A stretch of DNA of 57,133 nucleotides from assembly GCA_037447655.1 (NCBI GenBank), contig JBBHKE010003246.1:39005-96137 (forward strand), written 5' to 3'. Numbering within the stretch: the first letter of the stretch is position 1; the number at the start of each line of letters is the position of its first letter. Made by a program: the position numbers and the translations under genes. This document shows, piece by piece, positions 1 through 9,821 of this stretch. The stretch comes from Zygnema cylindricum. Lineage: Eukaryota > Streptophyta > Zygnematophyceae > Zygnematales > Zygnemataceae. The notes under the pieces were generated by a model, which did not search any database, had not been told where the DNA came from, and worked only from the letters and a program-made list of their open reading frames with translations.

Positions 1-1948
1 GAACATGTTCCTGCAATTCTCCCATGTTGTTTTATCAACTACCGAAGAAAAAACGTAGCTAATATATATTAGAATTTATATATATTATATATATAATTAT
101 TATTTTAAATAAATATATTACTATAACAAACCTCATTTACTCGTTAACACGTAGTTTTCTAACATACAGCCTACCACTGTGCCACCAGCTCGATGTTGAG
201 ACTGGCGGGTCCGTACCCATTTATTACGGGCGGCTCGAGTATGGATATTTCCATATTCTACCCCGTATTGGACCGGCTTCACGTGCCAATCCAACATGTT
301 TTGCCTTAACGTCATGTGGATACCCTCTTCCACAACTTTGGCTAGTAATATCTCTAATGCGCCGACATACAATCTTTTGATGCACAATTGCTCATTTACT
401 CCAAACAATATCATTATATAAATAAATTTTATTATTAATATATATATTATATATATTTAAGATTATATATAATCGATGCAAAAAAGAAGCCATCAACTAT
501 TTTGTTGTACCCTCTTAACGTCCTTGTACAAGTTACTCGTTTATATTAAGACTCTCGCGAACAGTTTCAATTATACAATCTTCAACCTTTTATGAAGGAA
601 AAAAATTATAGTTTATAAAGTCTATCCACCTTTTGTCTCTACTTTCTGTAAAAACCATAAATACTGAAATTACCCACGGGAGCTTGTAACACCTTCATTA
701 AATACATGTTGTGGTCCCTTTGTGCTCCTTTCATAATGATACAAAAAAACCGCCAATTACTTTCTATCTTGAAATCCCATATGAAGGTTCTAACATTTTG
801 TGTTAGATAGCCTCAAAAACATCATTTTATCAAGACTCGTATGATTTTGTATCGCTCCCCATCGTCTCCACCAGTAATTTGCAACATGTATGAGCATTTT
901 TCGACCATTTTGATATAAATATATTATTGTGGAATCAGAGACAATCGTGGGGCGGTTGTCAATGGGAGTTATTTTAGATTTACGTCCTCAATAGGAGGTC
1001 CCCTATTGTAACAAATATTTGAACAACCTCAGAGTTGTTGCTTCTATTTAAAAGCCAAATCAAATTTCATTAATAATAAGCCAAAATATAATGCCTCAAA
1101 TTTGATCCACAGTAATAAAGGTTAAAGGAACCCGTTCCAACATGTTCAAACGTCGACTATGTGAACACAATATATAGCAGCTATACCATGGGAATGTATG
1201 GAAAAATTTGTGTTATGAATGTTAGTGAGAGTTGACGTTTTGTTAGCTTTAGGTCATTTAACCCAAAATAGCGTTTATAATAGTATTTGTTTCCCTAGAG
1301 TAATAATTTCTCTACTACACATAGTGATTCACGGTGTACTTTTCCCTAGAGCGATTTTTACTTACCCGAGTGTTGGCCTAGCAAGTACAAATGTGTATAG
1401 AATTCGTACAAACCCGATATGAATCGACGGCAACTACAGTACAGTACCTCGACTTTTAAAATTAAACTGTCAGCCACACGACCGCGCGGTTCCAGCCGGC
1501 TCTTTCCACAATTGAAGTCAGTAAACCAACGTAACTGGCTAATAGAAACGAAAAATACGAAAAATCCAGCGCAAACGCGGCTTCCTCTCAGCTCCTTTGT
1601 TCCTATTGCGCAGTTGTAGTTGCTCTTGTAGTGAACTTTGGTGTTTCTATGGCTCAGATGTCACAGTTCCAGTTTTGGTCGTTTATGTGCGTAACTGTTT
1701 TGTCGCTATGTTGGAGTTGAAGTACATCCATTGGTCAACGCCAATCGATCTTTGTGCATCTACGCCGACGGCCTTCTAGAAGCTACGGCCATGGGTTCCT
1801 TTTAGGGTTTTCTGACTGTCTTTTTGTGTATCCGGCGTCAAATTTTGTGTGCGGATATTGTAAAGAACGTATTTTTTATAACCTTTTTATTGGGGGGGAA
1901 ATCAGCCCCATCAGTTGTCTTGTTTTTTTGTAAATCAGGCCCGCTAGT
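1..1948. other. No recognisable gene; AT-rich flank
   Basis: Nearly 2 kb without a gene I can support. Two AT-only tracts (about 60-125 and 415-475) flank a 93-codon open frame on the minus strand (133-414) whose product matches no family I recognise. Its codons show no obvious bias, so I do not call it. A telomere-like TTTTAGGGTTTT sits near 1801. The segment at 1778-1860 shares words with 2271-2350 and may belong to the same degenerate repeat as 1949-2270. Confidence 0.5.
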
Positions 1949-2270
1949 TTCGACCGATTTTCTTCTTACCTTTTCAGGCCATCTTTTACCATCTTGGCCG
2001 CCGAATTTGGCGAGCCATTAAGCAGGCATCAACATTTTTCCACTTACTAATTTCTTACGTCAAGCTCAGCTCGTATTTGAGGGAATTTCTTTTTAACCGT
2101 CGACCACCAATTTCGGCTGATTTCCTTTTTACGTTTTTGGGCCATCTTTTGCCATCTTGGCCGCCTAATTTGGCGTGCCATTAGTCATGCATAGAGATTT
2201 TTCCACTTACTAATTTCTTACGTGAAGCTCAACATGTATTTGAGATAATTTCTTGTTAGCCGTCGACCTT
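1949..2270. repeat. Imperfect tandem duplication, two ~160-bp units
   Basis: Unit 1 (about 1949-2107) and unit 2 (about 2112-2270) share the words CCATCTTTTRCCATCTTGGCCGCC (split by one variable base), TTTTTCCACTTACTAATTTC and a shared GTCGACC end. Flanking sequence (1778-1860 and 2271-2350) is also related, so the original unit may have been longer. No coding content is visible. Confidence 0.7.
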
Positions 2271-3125
2271 CCATAAGCTTCGGCCATGGTTTCCCACTAG
2301 ACTTTTTTACCTTCCCATCTCCTATCTGGCGCCAAATATCACGTGCAGCCACCAGTGTTCAGTACAACCTGTATTATTCCTTACAAAATAGCTTGTAAAC
2401 TCTCCTCTTTCTTGTGGCGCCCACGATACTTGCCGGCATCGGCCGCCTTGATTCGTTTTTTTTTTCCAATTTTTCTTCTCATTCTCCAACGTCAAATTCC
2501 GCGTGCCTGTCGCTGGCCGCCGGGTTTTCCGGCTACCTCCCAGCTGGCATCCAAAGATCCTCTTTCATTTCACTATTTTCTCACCTCATCGAGTCTACCA
2601 AAAGGAGCTTTTTGAGCAAATTTCGCCCTTAGAAATCGCGAGACAGCAAGCACGCTCGACATCCTCTACCTTTTTTCTACTATGGCCCCTTACAAGCGAT
2701 GGGCGTCGCGCTCCCCTTCACCATCTTCTTCGGAATGTGCTCGACCTCGTTTGGACATCTCAGATGAGACATACCCCTCCACCACACACCCTTCCACCAC
2801 ACACCTCCCATACCATCACTCTCCCCCTCCCCACCTTACCCTTACCCGCATTTACCTTTCAATCCACAAATGCAAACCCTTGCACAAACCTTTGTGGGGA
2901 AGACCAACCCAATGAGCGTGTGCCCCTCCTAACTCAAACGAACCTTATTCCATCCCCATCTTCATGCCCAAAGCCTCCCCTTAATCTTGTTATCCCTTAG
3001 CGTCCCCCCCATTTTGGGGAGCATTATCAACATTTGCATACACACTCGCATGTACACCCACCCGCCCCCACCGTCTCTCCTGTGGCTCCTTCACTCACGG
3101 AGCTCGCTTTGACTCCCCTATCAAA
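2271..3125 (+). other. Possible 5' region of the downstream LINE
   Basis: A C/T-rich stretch including a proline-codon-like segment (about 2770-2870) leads into the zinc-finger codons of the LINE. An open frame at 2503-3000 has no recognisable domain. LINE 5' ends are often unrecoverable by eye, and no target-site duplication was found, so the true left boundary of the element is unknown. Confidence 0.3.
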
Positions 3126-6100
3126 TCTTAGTCCTCTTCGATGACGTGCCCTCAGTGTGAAAAGTTGTATGTTGCGGGGGGGGGGGGGGGGTTGTCGAGA
3201 CATTTGAAGTCGTGTCCTCTCACCCCTAAAGGAATTCTGCCCCTCACCAAAGGTCATCCTTCTCCCTCAAATGTTCGCTAACAACCCTCTCCTAGTGATT
3301 GGGACTATGTTCGACGCTTAGACGTCATTGGGTGTTACCACCTGGGTTATCCTAGGCATAGGCTCTACACTCGTATTCCCAACCATCTTCGTGAATCTGT
3401 CCAAGCAGCTCTTCGACTCCCTTTGGCTTTATTGGCCACCGATATCACCAATGACGGAGCGTGACACCTACTTTTCTTATTCCCACTTTGGGTTTTGGTT
3501 TTGCCACCGAGGGGGGGCGGTGTCAACGGTTTTTGCGAGGGGACTGGGAGTTCTTGCATCACGAGCATACGGAGCGTGTCATAAGTCTTTCCATATCCCC
3601 CCCTCAACGTCGTGCCCCGCTCCCAAGCTCCACGGCGTGGTTGCATTGGGCGGTCCACCTTGGTCGTTTAGGCGAGTTTTCTTGGGCTGCTCGTACTCTT
3701 CGACATTTCCAACCATCTCCGTCTTCCGAGGCTACGGTGGAGGCTTTACGTTTGTTTCATCCTCCTGCCGCTGAAGAGATCCTCCCTTTCGTAGAAGTCC
3801 ATGATCCTCTTAAATCGTTCGACATGGAGAGGGGAGCATTTATTACAACTTTGCTTAGTCGCCTCATCTTTCTGCGGGGGTTCCATCTAGGATGGTGTAC
3901 GAACTTCTCCGTGATGTATTTCCTCTTGACACCCTCTCTCAGGGTTTTGATCTTCCCTTTAATGTGGCTTCAGAGATGGCTCCAAAACATGTTCCACACA
4001 ATGTTGTACCCCTTCTGTCTTCAACTCACGTTGTCGCTGTTACTAAGCATGCTAGGGGAATTCGCCTAATTTCTATTGGTGAGGTGTTGTACCGTTTGAT
4101 CGCTCGCGCGATGTGTATTCAACTCCAATAGGCTTTCCATGACCATTTCTCACCGCACCAGTTCGGCGTTGCTACAAAGGGGGGTTGTGAGGCGGTTGTT
4201 CATGGTCTTCGCGCTGTTTTGGATCTCCATCCGGATTGGGTGGTCCTTCAGGTTGATGTTGCAAACGCCTTTAACATAGTCAACCGTAATGCTATCTTCC
4301 AAGAATTGCGGTATGCTCCATCTCCTTAAAACCAAATTTACCCTGTTGTTCATGCATTTTATTCTCGCCCAAGCTCCCTCATTTTTCCTCTTGGCGGTCC
4401 CTTTGGTGAGGTTGCCACTTTGGAGTCTGCCACTGGCACCCGCCAAGGTGATCCGTTAGGGGCCCCTCTTTTTGCATTGGCTCACCTTCAAGCTTTACGC
4501 GACTCTGCTACGACTTTCCTTGGTTGTTTATTCCCTTCCATTGCGGATGATACTCATATTGTGGGCCCTCGTGACAAAGTTTTACCTGCCTTTTTCCCAT
4601 TTTGCGGAGCAACTTCGTAGGATTAGTTTGTCAATTAAATCGTCTAAATGTGTGGCTTGGTGCCCGCAAGGCTTACCTTGGGACTTCTTTGTCCCTGTGG
4701 GTTTTCGAATTTCAACTTCAACGGATGGTATTAAAGCTTTAGGCTCTCTTATCGGTGCCCCGTCTTTTGTGAACCAAGTTGTCAGTGATGCTTTGCAGGA
4801 GGACCTCTCGCAATCTGATGACCTTGCTAAGCTATCCGACTCCCAAGTGGCATTTCAAATTCTCACTCGTTGTTTTGCTCAACGACCTCTCTATCTCGCA
4901 CGAACATTACCACCAACGGCTCCATTTTTGTCCTCATTAAAGGAGTTCAACAATCAACTTTTTAGTGTTCTCCATCACCTTGTTGGGCATGGGATTTTTG
5001 ATCGGCCAGATGGCTCATTTGCACGTCGTCAAGCTAGCCTTCCAATTTCCGACGGGGGTTTAGGTTTGATTCCAGTGGCTTCAGTTGCTCCAACGACTTA
5101 TTTGGGTAGTTGGGCTTTCGTGGCACCCGCCATCACTTCCCGTTTTATAGCAAATGATGTTCCAATTCTAGCCGAAGTTGTCCCTAAAGTAGAGGACAAT
5201 CTTTTTCCCTTTCATCAAGCTGTTCTCTTCGCTCGTGCACTCCTACTGCTTGATGCTCGTAACCAAGTTCCACCTTTTCCGTCTCTTATTGCTGACAATA
5301 ACTTCCATTTGCAACAACGCATATCCGAGCAATTGGCAGCCGCGAAATTGCATGATCTATTAAACCCGCTACCTTCGGCTCAGTTGCATGCTCGTTTACG
5401 CTTGTGTTCTGGGCCAAGGGCTGGTGCATAGTTACAAGCGACACCGATTTTTTTCGACACTTCGTCTGGCGTTTGACTAGTTCACCTCTGCTACCCACCT
5501 TCGTTTGGGTTTGCCTCACCCTCCCCTTCTTGGGCGCCCCAAGTGTGTTTCTAACCAACCAATTGACTACGACGGCATCCATTTACTTCGTTGCTCGCGG
5601 GGGGGTGAACGTACAGTCGCGCATGATTTGGTTCGTGATGCGATTGTTGCGATTGGCGTCGAAGTAGGCTACATTGTGAAGCGGGAAGTTCCCCATATCT
5701 TACCTCCTCGTTCCCAATCTAGTGGTCTCCAAAGACCTTGCGTAGACTTGGTTTTCCTCCACGGGTGTGGGCGGACGTTGGGTGATGTGGTCCTTACTGA
5801 TCCGACTGGGACCCACGTTTCTTCTCGCGGTGCAGTGCATACATGCGTGGCGGCTCGGGACGCAGCGGTTTCTAAGGAAAGGGATTACGCTCACCGAGGC
5901 CCAGCAAACCAATTTGTTCATTTGCAGCAAAGATTTTTGGTTCTTTGGACAAGTCTTTTGATGATTTTCTCTGCAACTGTGCTAAGAAAGCTTTTGAATC
6001 CAGAGGTCCAAGGAGTCCTTCCCCAAGTCTTCTCGTTTCTTTTTACCGTCAGCATGTATCAATTGCCCTTCAACGAGCTCAAGCTGCGGCCCTTCTCCGT

Positions 6101-6448
6101 CGAAGCAAGGTGGCGATGATAGGCGGAGCCTCCCAGACCTTCCTCTTCGAGATCCAGTCCACATCCACGATCTTCGGGGGTGTGGAATTTAGCTTGTTAG
6201 GGTTGTGGGGCATCATGTAGAGTGGGTTTTTTCTTTTTTGTCTAGTCATCTGTGGTATTTTGTTTAGTCTTGCCAGTTGGCCCAGTGTTTTTTGTTTCCT
6301 CATTTGTTTGTTTTGTTTTGTTTTGTTTTAGTAATTGTTGGCTCTTGTAGTCTGTAAATGTGTTTTTTTTTTTTTTTTTTTACCCCCTTTGTACTTTGAT
6401 GGTTTTTCCATCGCACTTTCTGTAATAAAGTTTTTCTTTCTTTTTCCC
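3126..6448 (+). mobile_element. Decayed RLE-type (R2-like) LINE retrotransposon
   Basis: Non-LTR retrotransposon in sense orientation. In order it shows an N-terminal C2HC zinc finger (about 3141-3225), reverse transcriptase with motif A near 4249-4275, an RQGDP motif near 4439-4456 and an ADD motif near 4542-4550, then a cysteine/histidine knuckle and a PD-(D/E)XK-like endonuclease region (5500-5890). A T-rich 3' UTR ends with AATAAA-like sequence near 6424-6430. It resembles the single-ORF, restriction-like-endonuclease class of LINEs, not the APE-type L1 elements usual in flowering plants. The 3' end (coding tail plus a TGGTTTTTCCATCGC word in the UTR) matches the truncated copy at 51440-52035. 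Boundaries are approximate. Confidence 0.75.
3141..6220 (+). pseudogene. LINE single ORF (zinc finger-RT-RLE), frameshifted
   Basis: The reading frame starts at a plausible ATG (3141) followed by CPQC...H-x4-C zinc-finger codons, interrupted by a run of 16 G (3176-3191) that shifts the frame. RT follows: QFGVATKGGCEAVVH (about 4160), QVDVANAF (motif A), ATGTRQGDPLGAPLFA and IADDTHI (motif C). The thumb/connector contains RQASLPISDGGLGL. The C-terminal region has a CSRGG...H knuckle, RPCVDLVF, GDVVLTDP and a KERDY motif, matching the order of the restriction-like endonuclease of R2-type LINEs. Frame changes near 4325 (in-frame TAA), 4550, 5430, 5640 and 5945 show it cannot make an intact protein. 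The last coding block reads LLVSFYRQHVSIALQRAQAA. It would have nicked target DNA and reverse-transcribed its RNA in the nucleus. Confidence 0.75.
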
Positions 6449-7570
6449 GTTTCTATGTTCCTAATACAACCTTTTTAAATGTGCCGGCTAGACCCGCCGA
6501 TTAAACGTTAGCCGGTCGTGCTGCAAACACGTTAGGTTTTGAAAAGTCAAAGGTATTCCATATTTTGCTGTCAACTCGTACCATGTATGTACGAAAATCG
6601 TACGTAGTAGTACTTACTGACGTAAAGCACATGCGCTAAGTAAAATTTTGCCAAAAGTCTTTCCCGTATTAATTATATATTCCAGTTAAACTGTCGACCA
6701 ATGGTTCTATTGCCCCGTCACAGTGTCACAATTCAACGGACGGGAAATCCTACGGCTCCGATTCACACCGCAATATGTGGCGAATCCAAAGCACCATCGT
6801 AGGGCGGTGAAGCTTTCGTGAGATTGTAGAGGGGGGAAGCGCCTTAACATATGAATAGGAAATGCGCAGCCTATGTCTTCAGAAGATTCTGTGAAATTTG
6901 ATTTTATTTTATCGTCCCTCGTTCTTAAAACAATGTGACCGTTGGTTCGATCGGATTTTGCCTTCCGCTTCTTAAGTTTCTAAGTGACGTCATATCTACT
7001 CTCTCATCACTCCCTCTTTCTCTCTCACACTCTCTGTCTCTCTCTCACTCGCTCTTCCTCTCTCTTCTTATCTCTCCCCCCCTCATCAGGCAGTTCCGCT
7101 TTCGGTTCCCTCCCTCTCTTCGAAATCTCTCTCGTTTGAAGTATAATCTTCAAGTCATATTCTTCACTATATTCGGTAACCTATTTTGTTTTTCTTTTTC
7201 CCTTTTTTTACTGAAGAGTTACTATCAAAGAAACCCTTAACAGAAAACTGAACTGAAAACTTAACATAGAACTGCTCTTTGCGAGTGAAAGAGAACTAGA
7301 ATCCTATTTTTTTTGTCACGTAGCTTTCCCAGGAAGATAATTTTTAAGCTTGAAAAAACAGGTAAAACAGGGGAAAAAAAAAAAAAAACATCAAAGACAA
7401 AAACAAACAAGGGAAATAGGAAAGTAAAAAATGATTTTTATTTTTGGGAAGTTTCCATTTGTCTTTTCTCCCTTTTTTTTCAAAGTTCCTTCCCACCTTC
7501 TAAATCTCTTTTTTTTTCTTAACGATTTGGAAAATTTCTAACGCGGAAAAAAATATTTTTGATGTTCGAT
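6449..7570. other. Intergenic; CT-rich segment possibly MAP65 leader
   Basis: No domain-bearing open frame. A pyrimidine-rich block (about 6995-7135) dominated by CTCTCT/TCTCCC resembles the CT-rich leaders and core promoters of plant genes and lies upstream of MAP65 on the same strand. If MAP65 has a 5' UTR exon, it could lie here, with the following satellite inside its first intron. That is inference; there is no transcript evidence. Confidence 0.3.
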
Positions 7571-7574
7571 CATT

Positions 7575-9675
7575 TAATGTTTTGGGAGAGGGAAAGGGAA
7601 AGGGAGAGGGAGAGAGCGAGGGCGAGGGAGAGGGAGAGGGAGAGGGAGAGGGAGAGGGAGAGGGAGAGGGAGAGAGCGAGGGAGGAAGAGCAGGAAAGGG
7701 AGAGGGAGAGAGCGAGGGCGAGGGAGAGGGAGAGGGAGAGGGCAAGGGAGAGGGCGAGGGCGAGGGAGAGGGCGAGGGAGAGGGAGAGGGAGAGGGAGAG
7801 GGAGAGGGCAAGGGCAAGGGCGAGGGCGAGGGAGAGGGCGAAGGAGAGGGAGAGGGAGAGGGAGAGGGAGAGGGAGAGGGAGAGGGAGAGGGAGAGGGAG
7901 AGGGAGAGAGCGAGGGCGAGGGAGAGGGAGAGGGAGAGGGAGAGGGAGAAGGAGAGGGAAAGGGAAAGGGAGAGGGAGAGAGCGAGGGCGAGGGAGAGGG
8001 AGAGGGAGAGGGCAAGGGAGAGGGCGAGGGCGAGGGAGAGGGCGAGGGAGAGGGAGAGGGAGAGGGAGAGGGAGAGGGCAAGGGCAAGGGCGAGGGCGAG
8101 GGAGAGGGCGAAGGAGAGGGAGAGGGAGAGGGAGAGGGAGAGGGAGAGGGAGAGGGAGAGGGAGAGGGAGAGGGAGAGGGAGAGGGAGAGGGAGAGGGAG
8201 AGGGAGAGGGAGAGGGAGAGGGAGAGGGAGAGGGAGAGGGAGAGGGAGAGGGAGAGGGAAAGGGAAAGGGAGAGGGAGAGAGCGAGGGCGAGGGAGAGGG
8301 AGAGGGAGAGGGAGAGGGAGAAGGAGAGGGAAAGGGAAAGGGAGAGGGAGAGAGCGAGGGCGAGGGAGAGGGAGAGGGAGAGGGCAAGGGAGAGGGCGAG
8401 GGCGAGGGAGAGGGCGAGGGAGAGGGAGAGGGAGAGGGAGAGGGAGAGGGCAAGGGCAAGGGCGAGGGCGAGGGAGAGGGAGAGGGAGAGGGAGAGGGAG
8501 AGGGAGAGGGAGAGGGAGAGGGAGAGGGAGAGGGAGAGGGAGAGGGAGAGGGAGAGGGAGAGGGAGAGGGAGAGGGAGAGGGAGAGGGAGAGGGAGAGGG
8601 AGAGGGAGAGGGAGAGGGAGAGGGAGAGGGAGAGGGAGAGGGAGAGGGAGAGGGAGAGGGAGAGGGAGAGGGAGAGGGAGAGGGAGAGGGAGGGGGAGAG
8701 GGAGGGGGAGAGGGAGAGGGTGAGGGTGAGGGTGAGGGTGAGGGCGAGGGCGAGGGCGAGGGCGAGGGAGAGGGAGAGGGCGAGGGAGAGGGAGAGGGAG
8801 AGGGAGAGGGAGAGGGAAAAGGAGAGGGAAAGGGAGAGGGAAAGGGAGAGGGAAAGGGAAAGGGAGAGGGAGAGAGCGAGGGAGAGAGCGAGGGCGAGGG
8901 AGAGGGAGAGGGAGAGGGAGAGGGAGAGGGAGAGGGAGAAGGAGAGGGAAAGGGAAAGGGTGAGGGTGAGGGTGAGGGCGAGGGCGAGGGAGAGGGAGAG
9001 GGCGAGGGAGAGGGAGAGGGAGAGGGAGAGGGAGAGGGAAAAGGAGAGGGAAAGGGAGAGGGAAAGGGAGAGGGAAAGGGAAAGGGAGAGGGAGAGAGCG
9101 AGGGAGAGAGCGAGGGCGAGGGAGAGGGAGAGGGAGAGGGAGAGGGAGAGGGAGAGGGAGAAGGAGAGGGAAAGGGAAAGGGAGAGGGAGAGGGCGAGGG
9201 AGAGGGAGAGGGAGAGGGCAAGGGAGAGGGCGAGGGAGAGGGCGAGGGAGAGAGAGAGGGAGAGGGAGAGGTAGAGGTAGAGGGAGAGGGAGAGGGAGAG
9301 GGAGAGGGAGAGGGAGAGGGAGAGGGAGAGGGAGAGGGAGAGGGAGAGGGAGAGGGAGAGGGAGAGGGAGAGGGAGAGGGAGAGGGAGAGGGAGAGGGAG
9401 AGGGAGAGGGAGAGGGAGAGGGTGAGGGAGAGGGAGAGGGAGAGGGAGAGGGAGAGGGAGAGGGAGAGGGAGAGGGAGAGGGTGAGGGAGAGGGAGAGGG
9501 AGAGGGAGAGGGCGAGGGCGAGGGTGAGGGCGAGGGCGAGGGCGAGGGCGAGGGAGAGGGAGAGGGCGAGGGCGAGGGCGAGGGCGAGGGCGAGGGCGAG
9601 GGCGAGGGCGAGGGAGAGGGAGAGGGAGAGGGAGAGGGAGAGGGAGAGGGAGAGGGAGAGAGGAAGAGGGAGTGA
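7575..9675. repeat. GGGAGA hexanucleotide satellite, 2.1 kb
   Basis: About 350 tandem copies of the hexamer GGGAGA on the plus strand with interspersed variants GGGCGA, GGGCAA, GGGAAA, GGGTGA and GAGAGC. The whole tract is polypurine on the plus strand apart from the variant C and T positions. All long open frames here (Gly-Glu, Arg-Glu or Ser-Pro repeats on either strand) are consequences of the hexamer and are not genes. Variant hexamers recur in blocks, giving higher-order repeats: one block repeats at a distance of 366 bp (7966 and 8332) and another at 222 bp (8814 and 9036). The array ends just upstream of the MAP65 start codon. Confidence 0.97.
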
Positions 9676-9803
9676 GGGAGAGAGAGTGTGTGTGAGAGAG
9701 AAAAAGTAAATTTACTCCCCTCCCCCTCTTTTTCTAAATAAAAGTTTTAAAATTCGGTCTATAAGCCTATCATTGTTTCAAAATTAATTATTTTGGGTTC
9801 TTT

Positions 9804-9821
9804 TTTTTTGGGGTACAGACC
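9804..9821 (+). promoter_or_regulatory. Possible splice acceptor of a 5' UTR intron
   Basis: A T-rich tract ending in GGTACAG (AG at 9817-9818) immediately precedes the MAP65 ATG. It would serve as an acceptor for a 5' UTR intron containing the GGGAGA satellite, with a leader exon in the CT-rich block near 7.0-7.2 kb. The alternative is a promoter in 9690-9800, after the satellite. The sequence alone cannot decide. Confidence 0.3.

Noticed and set aside
133-414. 93-codon minus-strand frame near the left edge
   Set aside because: No recognisable family, flanked by AT repeats, length within chance expectation.
7500-9709. Very long open frames encoding Ser-Pro, Gly-Glu and Arg-Glu repeats on both strands
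   Set aside because: All derive from the GGGAGA hexamer, which lacks stops in most frames. There is no non-repeat domain and overlapping frames on both strands are equally open.
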